Below, piece by piece: positions 1 to 5,645 of a stretch of 9,434 nucleotides of DNA. The notes under the pieces were generated by a model, which was not told where the DNA came from, did not search any database, and worked only from the letters and a program-made list of their open reading frames with translations. Numbering within the stretch: the first letter of the stretch is position 1; each line of letters opens with the position of its first letter. The stretch lies in NCBI GenBank assembly GCA_002478545.1, contig DLOY01000039.1, forward strand, positions 1 through 9,434. The letters run 5' to 3'. The position numbers and the translations under genes are program-made. This DNA is from Micrococcales bacterium UBA7472. GTDB taxonomy: Bacteria; Actinomycetota; Actinomycetes; Actinomycetales; Microbacteriaceae.

Positions 1-126
1 ATCCCACGCGATCGAATTGGGGTAAAGACCAGCATCTTCGCCCGACTGGAGGCTGTGCGCGGGAGGGCTAGCGTCAAGACAGCTCCAGGGGAGGGAACCA
101 CGGTTTCATTGGAGTGGACCGCATGA
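1..126 (+). CDS. Sensor histidine kinase, C-terminal end (partial)
   Basis: Frame 1 is open from the window edge to a TGA at 124-126, giving 41 residues. The sequence reads like the end of a HATPase_c domain of the DesK/NarX type: RIGVKTSIFARL resembles the helix after the G1 box, and PGEGTTVSLEW is the usual glycine-rich G2 region followed by the last beta strand. Kinases of this class phosphorylate a LuxR/NarL-type response regulator; none is visible in the window. The stop overlaps the ATG of the next gene (ATGA, 123-126), so the two are almost certainly cotranscribed and translationally coupled. The 5' part, including the phospho-accepting histidine, lies outside the window, so activity cannot be judged. 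The family call rests on only 41 residues. Confidence 0.72.
   Translation: MPRDRIGVKTSIFARLEAVRGRASVKTAPGEGTTVSLEWTA
111..114 (+). promoter_or_regulatory. Shine-Dalgarno that decides the start of the membrane pseudokinase gene
   Basis: GGAG at 111-114 lies 8 bases before the ATG at 123, whereas an in-frame GTG at 114 has no purine-rich sequence at a usable distance. Together with the ATGA overlap with the kinase stop, this favours ATG 123 over GTG 114. Confidence 0.6.
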
Positions 127-1088
127 TTCAGATTCCTCGACTCGCCCTGAGCCTGTTTACCCTGGCCTTCGGTTTTTACCACGCCATCTTGGGGCTCACC
201 AACCTTGCTGCCTACAGCGATGTTGGATACGCGCTAATTGCGATTGCTATCTACCTAGCTGCACTAATCGCGGCTGTGGCATCGATGCCTGGACTTCGCC
301 TGAAGAACGTGGTGGCGTGGTGGGTTTTGATCGCCTGCCTTTTTGTTCCGCTTTTCATGTCGGCGGCTATTTATCCAAACGCCACGTATGGGTACACCAC
401 CTGGCACGTCTCCGGAGTCGCCACGATCATGGCAATCGTTGCGGTTAGGCAACACCCCTACATCGCTTGGAGCGGCACAGTGTTTTTGATCGTGCAGACG
501 CTAATTTGGGGTGGTCTTGATGTGGCTTTTAGCTCGGGTGTGGTCGGTGCATTTTTGCTGGTGCTAGCTGCCCAAGCAACCGCGACGCTGTTGGCTCGCT
601 CTGCTGATGCTGCACAAGAGTTCTTGGAGCAGGCGGTAGCTACCGAGGCTGCCACCGCCGCGACCACTGCTGCACGCCAAGAACGGCAGGCAAGAATTCA
701 GGAGACCCTTGCCGAATCCCTGCCTCTTCTTGAATTGATTGCCAAGCGACGGGGAAAGCTCTCTGCCAAAGACCGCATGGAGGCGGTTCTGAAAGAACAT
801 GAGCTTCGGGACCAAATCCGTGGTCGAGCACTAATGAACCCAGACTTGATTCGGGCAGCCCGGTCAGCCAGGTCTCGAGGTGTTGAGGTGCAGCTATTGG
901 ATGATGGGGGCTTTGATGATCTGCCCCAACCGGAAATCGACAAGCTTCTGAAGCGAGTGGCTCGTGAGCTGAATAAGGTCAACACCGGCAAAGTGGTGAT
1001 CCGAGCCTCAGCTGGAGAGAGTTGGCGCCTAACGATGGCTGCGCTTCGCAAGGACGCAGATCGACCAGATCTATTTTTGAGGCTTTAA
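123..1088 (+). CDS. Multi-pass membrane protein with a degenerate histidine-kinase-like cytoplasmic region
   Basis: The product is 321 residues from ATG 123 (a GTG at 114 would add three). Residues 1-157 hold about six hydrophobic segments (roughly 7-29, 35-54, 64-84, 95-108, 114-132, 138-157). An Ala/Glu/Gln-rich, probably coiled-coil stretch follows (158-205), then about 115 soluble residues. Residues 191-207 (RIQETLAESLPLLELIA) sit where a HisKA_3 helix would carry its His-Asp pair, but have Ala-Glu instead. ELRDQIRGR (227-235) and RGVEVQLLDDG (252-262) are the most motif-like parts of the tail. No N box or glycine-rich ATP lid is visible. From the layout (membrane sensor, helical hairpin, alpha/beta tail) and the coupling to a histidine kinase, I infer a pseudokinase partner or sensor subunit of that kinase. 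I cannot name a characterised family; a plain structural membrane protein remains possible. Confidence 0.75.
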   Translation: MIQIPRLALSLFTLAFGFYHAILGLTNLAAYSDVGYALIAIAIYLAALIAAVASMPGLRLKNVVAWWVLIACLFVPLFMSAAIYPNATYGYTTWHVSGVATIMAIVAVRQHPYIAWSGTVFLIVQTLIWGGLDVAFSSGVVGAFLLVLAAQATATLLARSADAAQEFLEQAVATEAATAATTAARQERQARIQETLAESLPLLELIAKRRGKLSAKDRMEAVLKEHELRDQIRGRALMNPDLIRAARSARSRGVEVQLLDDGGFDDLPQPEIDKLLKRVARELNKVNTGKVVIRASAGESWRLTMAALRKDADRPDLFLRL

Positions 1089-1090
1089 AT

Positions 1091-1120
1091 GTGTAAGGGG
1101 CGGATTTCTCCGCCCCACAC
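1091..1120 (+). terminator. Strong hairpin after the kinase/pseudokinase operon
   Basis: GGGGCGGA (1097-1104) pairs perfectly with TCCGCCCC (1109-1116) around a TTTC loop. The helix is extended by GTGT (1091-1094) with ACAC (1117-1120) across an AA bulge, giving about 12 base pairs. It begins two bases after the TAA at 1086-1088. No T tract follows on either strand, so it is a hairpin-only terminator candidate, a form often seen in actinobacteria. It could serve either strand. Confidence 0.6.
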
Positions 1121-1125
1121 CCCAG

Positions 1126-1141
1126 CGATCCAGTTGGATCG
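1126..1141. repeat. Perfect 7-bp inverted repeat
   Basis: CGATCCA (1126-1132) and TGGATCG (1135-1141) are exact reverse complements around a GT spacer. It lies between two larger hairpins in the convergent intergenic region. A two-base loop is too tight for a full RNA stem, so it may act as DNA or form with fewer pairs. Function unknown. Confidence 0.5.
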
Positions 1142-1174
1142 AGGACCAGGCACCCTTGCTGCCTCTGCGGTCCT
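1142..1174. repeat. Two-tier inverted repeat (long hairpin)
   Basis: AGGACC (1142-1147) pairs with GGTCCT (1169-1174), and directly inside it AGGCA (1148-1152) pairs with TGCCT (1160-1164). The loop is CCCTTGC and a one-sided CTGC bulge (1165-1168) interrupts the stem, for 11 base pairs in all. No T tract follows on either strand. On the minus strand it lies downstream of the epsilon-subunit gene and could be part of its 3' end. A structured small RNA is possible but there is no promoter evidence. Confidence 0.5.
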
Positions 1175-1200
1175 TAGAAAAAGCTATTGAAATCGGTTGA

Positions 1201-1213
1201 TGGCTGCGAGCCA
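1201..1213. repeat. Short inverted repeat
   Basis: TGGCT (1201-1205) and AGCCA (1209-1213) flank GCG. An A-run follows on the plus strand, so on the minus strand a T-run precedes the stem rather than following it. That is the wrong order for an intrinsic terminator of the carboxylase operon. Confidence 0.35.
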
Positions 1214-1230
1214 AAAACGGACATTTTTAT

Positions 1231-1245
1231 CCCCTTCTTTGGGGG
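1231..1245 (-). terminator. Candidate hairpin after the carboxylase operon
   Basis: Read on the minus strand, CCCC(C) and GGGG flank an AAAGAA loop, starting about five bases after the TAG of the epsilon-subunit gene (1250-1252). The sequence just after the stem is A-rich, and a TTTTT run comes only about ten bases later, so this is a weak terminator. The larger hairpins further on (1091-1174) may do the actual stopping. Confidence 0.35.
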
Positions 1246-1249
1246 ACAA

Positions 1250-1471
1250 CTACTTGCCCAACCAGCTACCCCAGCCACCAGAAAGCTGACTACGCAGCTG
1301 TTCTTGCGATCGGTGCCAAGAGGTTTTTGGGGGACGAAGTGCGATTCTTCCCAAGCGGCGAGACTCCAAGATTGCCGCTTCGACAACTGCCAAAGCAGCA
1401 GCTTGCTCCTCGGCATCCCCGCCTTTGACGTGGATTAGGGCTTGAATCTCTTCCGGGGTGTATTGCTTCAT
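1250..1471 (-). CDS. Acyl-CoA carboxylase epsilon subunit
   Basis: This encodes a 73-residue protein with a hydrophobic helix-forming N-terminal half (ALIHVKGG at 11-18, then Ala/Glu-rich AALAVVEAAI) and a tail with SWHRSQEQLR and GGWGSW. This is the pattern of the small epsilon subunit that binds and stabilises actinobacterial acyl-CoA carboxylase holoenzymes. The family is poorly conserved, and position carries much of the call: the ATG at 1469-1471 overlaps the TAA of the carboxyltransferase gene by one base (TAATG), and there is no good Shine-Dalgarno of its own. Translation is therefore probably by reinitiation, which would match the dose of the two subunits. The open frame on the opposite strand over the same bases does not resemble any protein I know. 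Confidence 0.82.
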   Translation of the reverse strand: MKQYTPEEIQALIHVKGGDAEEQAAALAVVEAAILESRRLGRIALRPPKTSWHRSQEQLRSQLSGGWGSWLGK

Positions 1472-3060
1472 TAGAGCGGAATGTTTCCGTGTTTTTTAGG
1501 AGGCAGGCTTGCGCGCTTGGTTTTGAGAGCACGCAATGAGCGAATGATCGCGGTCCTGGTTTGGGAGGGCTCGATGATGCCGTCCAGCTCGCCGCGCTCG
1601 GCCGCCAAGAATGGACTCGCTACGTTGTAGGTGTATTCCTTTGCCAGCTGATCTCTCACTTTGGCAATGTCTAGACCTTGCTCCTGGGCTTCCTTGATTT
1701 TGTCGCGGAACAAAATGTTGACCGCTCCCTGACCACCCATAACTGCAATCTCGGCGGTTGGCCAGGCCAAGTTTATATCTGCTCCGAGCTGCTTCGAGCC
1801 CATGACGATGTATGCACCACCGTAGGCCTTGCGGGTGATCACGGTCACCAGTGGCACGGTGGCTTCGGCGTATGCGTAGAGCAACTTTGCACCACGGCGA
1901 ATCACACCGGCCCACTCCTGGTCGGTGCCGGGGAGATAGCCCGGGACATCCACCAGAGTCAAGATCGGAATCGAGAAGGCGTCGCAGAAGCGAACAAATC
2001 TTGCCGCCTTTTCACCGGCATCGATGTTTAGTGTTCCAGCCATCTGCTGCGGCTGATTTGCCACGATGCCAACGCTTGCGCCATCAACTCGTGCAAAACC
2101 AATCAAGATGTTCGGGGCAAAAAGAGGTTGAACCTCCAAGAACTCACCTTCATCAACTAGAGCCTCGATGATGGTCTTCATGTCATAAGGCTGGTTTGGG
2201 GAGTCTGGGATGATGCTGTCGAGCTTCCTGTCAGCCTCGGTGATCTCTAGCTCAGACTCAGACTGGTAGACCACGCTCTCGCTCAGGTTGTTCTCTGGCA
2301 AGTAACCAACCAGTGACTTCACATAGTCGATGGCATCGGCCTCGTCGTCGGCTAGGTAGTGGGCAACACCAGATGTTTCGTTGTGAGCTCTTGCACCACC
2401 AAGCTCCTCCATTCCGACGTCCTCGCCGGTCACGGTCTTGATCACATCTGGGCCGGTGACGAACATGTTGGAGGTCTTATCCACCATGATCACGAAGTCG
2501 GTAAGTGCAGGGGAATAGACGGCACCACCGGCTGCGGGGCCCATGATGATTGAAATCTGTGGGATCACACCCGATGCCATGGTGTTGAGCTTGAAGATCT
2601 CGCCATATTTCCCTAGGGCAATAACACCCTCTTGAATTCGGGCGCCACCTGAATCCAAGATGCCAATCAGTGGGACTCCGGTTTTGATCGCGTGCTGCAT
2701 GACCTTGATGATCTTGTTTCCAGCAGCTTCACCCAAGGAGCCACCGAAGATGGTGAAGTCTTGGGAGAAGACTGCAACCTGGCGGCCGTGAATGGTTCCC
2801 ACTCCGGTAATGACGGAGTCACCGTAAGGGCGTTTCGCATCCATACCAAACGCCGTGGAGCGGTGACGAACAAATTCATCGAACTCAACAAAAGAGCCTT
2901 CATCCAAAAGCATTGAGATGCGCTCTCTCGCAGTCAGCTTGCCCTTGGCGTGCTGCTTCTCGATAGCAGCTAAACCGGCCGCGGTAACCGCTTCGTTGTA
3001 GCGGGCGCGGTAGTCCTCAAGCTTGCCTGAGGTGGTTGAAAGATCTGGGCTCTGTGACAC
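1471..3060 (-). CDS. pccB: Acyl-CoA/propionyl-CoA carboxylase, carboxyltransferase (beta) subunit
   Basis: The product transfers the carboxyl group from carboxybiotin on the alpha subunit to an acyl-CoA, yielding malonyl- or methylmalonyl-CoA for lipid synthesis or propionate metabolism. It is 529 residues, normal for the family. The early KGKLTARERI motif, DSGGARIQEG (136-145), which provides the first oxyanion hole, AYGGAY (412-417), which provides the second, NLAWPTAEIAVMG and the terminal KHGNIPL are all present, so the protein looks complete and active. I chose GTG 3060 over an upstream GTG at 3105 because AGGAG sits five bases before it. Residue 418, directly after AYGGAY, is Ile rather than the Asp typical of propionyl-specific enzymes (see findings). 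The epsilon gene follows directly. BirA, which makes the partner alpha subunit functional, is encoded divergently. Confidence 0.95.
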   Translation of the reverse strand: MSQSPDLSTTSGKLEDYRARYNEAVTAAGLAAIEKQHAKGKLTARERISMLLDEGSFVEFDEFVRHRSTAFGMDAKRPYGDSVITGVGTIHGRQVAVFSQDFTIFGGSLGEAAGNKIIKVMQHAIKTGVPLIGILDSGGARIQEGVIALGKYGEIFKLNTMASGVIPQISIIMGPAAGGAVYSPALTDFVIMVDKTSNMFVTGPDVIKTVTGEDVGMEELGGARAHNETSGVAHYLADDEADAIDYVKSLVGYLPENNLSESVVYQSESELEITEADRKLDSIIPDSPNQPYDMKTIIEALVDEGEFLEVQPLFAPNILIGFARVDGASVGIVANQPQQMAGTLNIDAGEKAARFVRFCDAFSIPILTLVDVPGYLPGTDQEWAGVIRRGAKLLYAYAEATVPLVTVITRKAYGGAYIVMGSKQLGADINLAWPTAEIAVMGGQGAVNILFRDKIKEAQEQGLDIAKVRDQLAKEYTYNVASPFLAAERGELDGIIEPSQTRTAIIRSLRALKTKRASLPPKKHGNIPL

Positions 3061-3065
3061 GTCTG

Positions 3066-3070
3066 CTCCT
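3066..3070 (-). promoter_or_regulatory. Shine-Dalgarno of pccB
   Basis: On the minus strand AGGAG (3070 to 3066) is followed by CAGAC and the GTG at 3060, an ideal spacing. The upstream GTG at 3105 has no such site, so this fixes the start. Confidence 0.75.
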
Positions 3071-3130
3071 CGTTGCTCGCCTACTTTATCGGGGCGAGAG
3101 CGCACCGCTTTTTAGCACTAGCTACAAGTA

Positions 3131-3141
3131 AATCTCAGATT
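3131..3141. repeat. Small palindrome in the birA/pccB control region
   Basis: AATCT (3131-3135) and AGATT (3137-3141) are exact reverse complements around one base. It lies two bases from the next inverted repeat. It may be part of an operator; no known regulator site is recognised. Confidence 0.35.
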
Positions 3142-3142
3142 C

Positions 3143-3160
3143 GTTGTGAATCCCTACAAC
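3143..3160. promoter_or_regulatory. Possible operator: GTTGT-N8-ACAAC
   Basis: GTTGT (3143-3147) and ACAAC (3156-3160) form an exact inverted repeat with an 8-base spacer, centred about 35 bases before the birA start. The geometry suits a dimeric repressor. It does not match the BioQ or BioR operators as I remember them, so the regulator is unknown and chance is possible. Confidence 0.3.
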
Positions 3161-3174
3161 ACTCTCAATTCCGC

Positions 3175-3180
3175 TAGCGT
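3175..3180 (+). promoter_or_regulatory. Possible -10 element for a leaderless birA transcript
   Basis: TAGCGT fits TANNNT and ends six bases before the GTG start, which would place the transcription start on or very near the first base of the codon. birA has no Shine-Dalgarno, which agrees with a leaderless mRNA. No clear -35 is seen. Confidence 0.35.
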
Positions 3181-3186
3181 TTTGGT

Positions 3187-3924
3187 GTGCTGACTAAATC
3201 CCTCCAAACTGTCCCAAAGCTCGAATTCTTCGAATCCATCGATTCGACCAATCTCGCGTTGGAGCGGACCGATAGGACCAAGTTGGCAGAATTCACTGCC
3301 TACGTGGCAGCAAGCCAATCGGCAGGCCAAGGTCGGCTTGGCAGAACTTGGGTTTCTGAGCCTGGTAGTTCAATCGCGCTTTCACTACTGCTGCGCCCCG
3401 AAGCCCAGGCGGAAAAAGGTTGGCTGACTTTGATGATGGCCAATGCCGTTAGAGCAACAGTAGAGACCTTTGCGCCAGACGCAGACCCCAGAATCAAATG
3501 GCCCAACGATGTTTTGGTTGGCGAGCGAAAGATTTCCGGCATCCTCGCAAAGGCGGTGGCTGGAGATGTGATTTTGGGCGTGGGGCTGAATTTGAAAGCG
3601 CAAGCTGGAGCACCCGAGAATGCCACGGCGCTCGAGCAGGTTGGTTCGGTTGCAAGCTTTGACGAGGTGCTCTTTGAGCTACTGACTCAGTTCCGCGCCC
3701 GCTATGCCAAGTTTCAATCCGATGCTTCTTGGGCCATAGCTGGCACGGCGGAGGAATTTCGACTGCACTCCAGCACACTTGGCACCGAGGTGATGGCATT
3801 GCTGCCCTCCGGTGAGCAGATCCGCGGGACAGCTGTCGATATCGACGCACAGGGGAATCTGATCATTCAGGCGGATTCAAAACACGTAATTTCAGCTGCC
3901 GACATCATTCATCTGCGAAACTAG
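3187..3924 (+). CDS. birA: Biotin--[acetyl-CoA-carboxylase] ligase, monofunctional
   Basis: The enzyme activates biotin to biotinyl-5'-AMP and transfers it to a lysine of the biotin carrier domain of acyl-CoA and pyruvate carboxylases. It is 245 residues. The N terminus enters the catalytic domain at once (FFESIDSTN at 14-22), with no winged-helix domain, so this is a class I ligase that cannot repress biotin genes as E. coli BirA does. GQGRLGRTW (47-55) is the biotinyl-AMP loop, with Gln replacing the first Arg of GRGRxGR, a tolerated variant. KWPNDV (104-109), KISGIL (115-120) with the catalytic-site lysine, and GVGLNL (131-136) complete the active site. Residues from about 190 form the usual small C-terminal domain. 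The start is GTG 3187, with no Shine-Dalgarno and no alternative start before the conserved region. It is separated from purK by only 19 bases. Confidence 0.93.
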   Translation: MLTKSLQTVPKLEFFESIDSTNLALERTDRTKLAEFTAYVAASQSAGQGRLGRTWVSEPGSSIALSLLLRPEAQAEKGWLTLMMANAVRATVETFAPDADPRIKWPNDVLVGERKISGILAKAVAGDVILGVGLNLKAQAGAPENATALEQVGSVASFDEVLFELLTQFRARYAKFQSDASWAIAGTAEEFRLHSSTLGTEVMALLPSGEQIRGTAVDIDAQGNLIIQADSKHVISAADIIHLRN

Positions 3925-3932
3925 GGGTTCCC

Positions 3933-3940
3933 AAGGAGGT
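3933..3940 (+). promoter_or_regulatory. Near-perfect Shine-Dalgarno of purK
   Basis: AAGGAGGT matches the anti-Shine-Dalgarno over eight bases. It ends only three bases before GTG 3944, closer than usual. An overlapping ATG at 3942 in another frame stops after three codons (ATG TGC CGG TAG), so GTG 3944 is the real start. The initiating ribosome has two candidate codons two bases apart. Confidence 0.7.
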
Positions 3941-3943
3941 TAT

Positions 3944-5080
3944 GTGCCGGTAGTTGGTGTGGTTGGTGGCGGGCAACTGGCTCGCATGATGCACCCTGCT
4001 GCCATAAACCTCGGTATCGAATTGCGGGTCTTTACTGAGTCTTCTGACTCCAGTGCACACCAAGCCGCATACCGGGTCGGCGACTACCTGGACCTCAAAA
4101 ATCTTGAAGAGTTCGCACAAGGTCTAGACGCTCTCACCTTTGATCACGAACATGTGCCAACAAAGTTGCTTCGAAGACTTGAAGACCTTGGGGTGGCGGT
4201 CAGGCCGTCAGCTGCAGCCTTGATTCACGCTCAAAACAAGTTGGTCATGCGCGAACAATTAGCCAAGCTTGGGCTTCCGATGCCGGCCTGGCGGGGAGCT
4301 TCAAGCCCAGAAGAGGTAAACCTGTTTCTCGCCGAACACGGTCCAAAGATTGTGGTCAAGACTCCAATTGGCGGCTATGACGGCAAAGGTGTTCGTGTGA
4401 TCTCAAATGTGAGTGAAATCGAGGATTGGCTGACTAATCTGGACCGCTTTGGCGGTGCATTGCTGCTTGAACAAAAAGTTGACTTTGTCTCGGAGTGCGC
4501 TCAACTCTCGGCGCGCTCGGCAAGCGGTGAGTTCAAACTTTGGCCACTTGCCAGCACCTACCAACAAGATGGCGTTTGCTCCGAGGTCGTTGCACCCTTT
4601 GGTTCTGAAGTTCTCCAAACCCGCGCGGCTGACATCGCGCAGCGAATTAGCGAAGGCTTGGGTGTAGTTGGTGTTCTGGCGGTAGAAATGTTCATCACTC
4701 CAACGGGTGAATTGGTCATCAATGAACTGGCCATGAGACCTCACAATTCGGGTCACTTCACCCAAGATGGTTGCGTAACATCACAGTTCGAACAGCACCT
4801 TCGGGCGGTACTAGGTTGGCCGCTTGGGGATACCTCGATGAGTGCTGATTTTGCAGTGATGGTGAATTTGCTCGGCGTTGATCAGGAAAATAATCTCGTC
4901 GACTACTTCCCAGCCGCCATGCAAAAGTTTCCCAAGATCAAGCTCCACAGCTATCAAAAGGAACCAAGATCGGGTCGCAAGATGGGTCACCTGAACTTGG
5001 TTGGGTCCGATGCAGCCGAGCTTTTGACTCAGGCGCGTAGGGCAAGAGATTTGATTTACAACAGAGGCCAGGAGGTCTAA
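3944..5080 (+). CDS. purK: N5-carboxyaminoimidazole ribonucleotide synthetase
   Basis: This enzyme converts 5-aminoimidazole ribonucleotide, ATP and bicarbonate to N5-carboxy-AIR, the substrate of PurE, in the cytoplasm. It is 378 residues, the usual length. It shows the N-terminal GGGQLARMM (8-16), FDHEHVP (66-72, the actinobacterial form of the common FEHVP region), the ATP-grasp loop GGYDGKGV (143-150) that binds the triphosphate, and NELAMRPHNSGHFT (260-273), carrying the metal and phosphate ligands of the ATP-grasp core. No key motif is missing. It lies 19 bases after birA and its TAA directly abuts the purE start, so birA-purK-purE is very probably one operon. Confidence 0.96.
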   Translation: MPVVGVVGGGQLARMMHPAAINLGIELRVFTESSDSSAHQAAYRVGDYLDLKNLEEFAQGLDALTFDHEHVPTKLLRRLEDLGVAVRPSAAALIHAQNKLVMREQLAKLGLPMPAWRGASSPEEVNLFLAEHGPKIVVKTPIGGYDGKGVRVISNVSEIEDWLTNLDRFGGALLLEQKVDFVSECAQLSARSASGEFKLWPLASTYQQDGVCSEVVAPFGSEVLQTRAADIAQRISEGLGVVGVLAVEMFITPTGELVINELAMRPHNSGHFTQDGCVTSQFEQHLRAVLGWPLGDTSMSADFAVMVNLLGVDQENNLVDYFPAAMQKFPKIKLHSYQKEPRSGRKMGHLNLVGSDAAELLTQARRARDLIYNRGQEV

Positions 5081-5572
5081 GTGGCAAAAGTTGCAATCGT
5101 TATGGGTTCCGACTCTGACTGGCGAGTCATGGAGGCAGCCCACGTTCAACTAGCAGAGTTTGGTATTTCGGCTGAGGTGCAGGTTCTGAGTGCGCATCGC
5201 ACGCCCGAGCAGATGCTCAGCTGGGGATCGAGTGCGGCCGAGCAGGGCTTTAGTGTGATCATCGCGGGCGCTGGTGGCGCCGCACACCTTCCGGGCATGA
5301 TCGCTTCTGTTACCTCACTGCCTGTCATCGGGGTGCCTGTGTCATTAGGCAAGCTCGATGGCATGGACTCCCTGCTTTCGATTGTCCAAATGCCGGCAGG
5401 GGTCCCGGTCGCAACCGTATCGATTGACGGGGCCAAAAACGCAGCGCTGTTGGCGCTGAGAATTCTTGGATCGAGCGACTCGGCCCTTCGCGAGAAGCTT
5501 GATCAGTACCGTGAATCGCTAAAAGAAATAGTGGCTCAAAAGAATTCCGATCTTCGATCTCGCCTGCAATAA
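5081..5572 (+). CDS. purE: N5-carboxyaminoimidazole ribonucleotide mutase
   Basis: PurE moves the carboxylate of N5-carboxy-AIR to carbon 4, giving CAIR, directly after PurK. The product is 163 residues, typical of bacterial class I PurE, an octamer. GSDSDW (9-14) binds the ribose phosphate, SAHRTPE (37-43) carries His39 (equivalent to the catalytic His45 of E. coli PurE) and GAAHLPG (66-72) carries His69. These residues, together with the adjacent purK, mark the mutase rather than the class II AIR carboxylase of animals. GTG 5081 follows the purK TAA with no gap, and GGAGG at 5071-5075 inside the end of purK gives a five-base spacing, so the two are translationally coupled. The tail after about residue 150 is variable and uninformative. 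Confidence 0.96.
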   Translation: MAKVAIVMGSDSDWRVMEAAHVQLAEFGISAEVQVLSAHRTPEQMLSWGSSAAEQGFSVIIAGAGGAAHLPGMIASVTSLPVIGVPVSLGKLDGMDSLLSIVQMPAGVPVATVSIDGAKNAALLALRILGSSDSALREKLDQYRESLKEIVAQKNSDLRSRLQ

Positions 5573-5602
5573 TCGCGAACCGCTGGGTTTTTGGAGCCAA
5601 TT

Positions 5603-5632
5603 CCAAGCTTCTCAACCTAGGGTTGAAGCTGG
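5603..5632 (+). repeat. Hairpin between purE and the lipoprotein gene
   Basis: CAACC (5613-5617) pairs with GGTTG (5621-5625) around TAG, and AGCTT (5606-5610) with AAGCT (5626-5630) across a CT bulge; CC/GG adds two more pairs with one bulged A. About 12 base pairs end three bases before the Shine-Dalgarno of the lipoprotein gene. No T tract follows, so it may be a weak terminator for birA-purK-purE, a control on lipoprotein translation, or an operator. Confidence 0.45.
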
Positions 5633-5634
5633 CC

Positions 5635-5642
5635 GGAGGTGA
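5635..5642 (+). promoter_or_regulatory. Strong Shine-Dalgarno supporting a TTG start
   Basis: GGAGGTGA is an extended anti-Shine-Dalgarno match, with GGAGG six bases before TTG 5646. It makes the rare TTG start credible: a positively charged lipoprotein signal peptide begins exactly there. Confidence 0.75.
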
Positions 5643-5645
5643 GCT

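Larger units (their letters stand above)
3061..3186. promoter_or_regulatory. Divergent control region between pccB and birA
   Basis: This 126-bp region must carry promoters for both operons. For pccB, TAAAGT on the minus strand (3088 to 3083) fits the actinobacterial TANNNT -10 pattern and would give a leader of about 16 bases that includes the Shine-Dalgarno; no convincing -35 stands 16-18 bases upstream. For birA the best -10 is TAGCGT at 3175-3180. Two small palindromes lie in the middle (3131-3141 and 3143-3160). No riboswitch-like structure is visible. Confidence 0.5.

Noticed and set aside
1142..1174. On the minus strand the sequence AGGACCGCAGAGGCAGCAAGGGT resembles the conserved loop of a bacterial signal recognition particle RNA.
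   Set aside because: The loop is GCAGA instead of GGAA, the flanks cannot pair into the long SRP helix, and the bases instead form a simple self-contained hairpin.
1187..1438. An 83-codon open frame on the plus strand.
   Set aside because: It lies antisense to the epsilon-subunit gene, starts with TTG without a Shine-Dalgarno, and has no recognisable protein features.
3061..3105. An N-terminal extension of pccB starting at GTG 3105.
   Set aside because: It has no Shine-Dalgarno, while GTG 3060 has an ideal one; the extra 15 residues look like translated leader.
3942..3953. A tetracodon ORF (ATG TGC CGG TAG) as a regulatory leader peptide for purK.
   Set aside because: It overlaps the purK start itself, so it is more likely a chance ATG; it is kept only as a possible influence on initiation.
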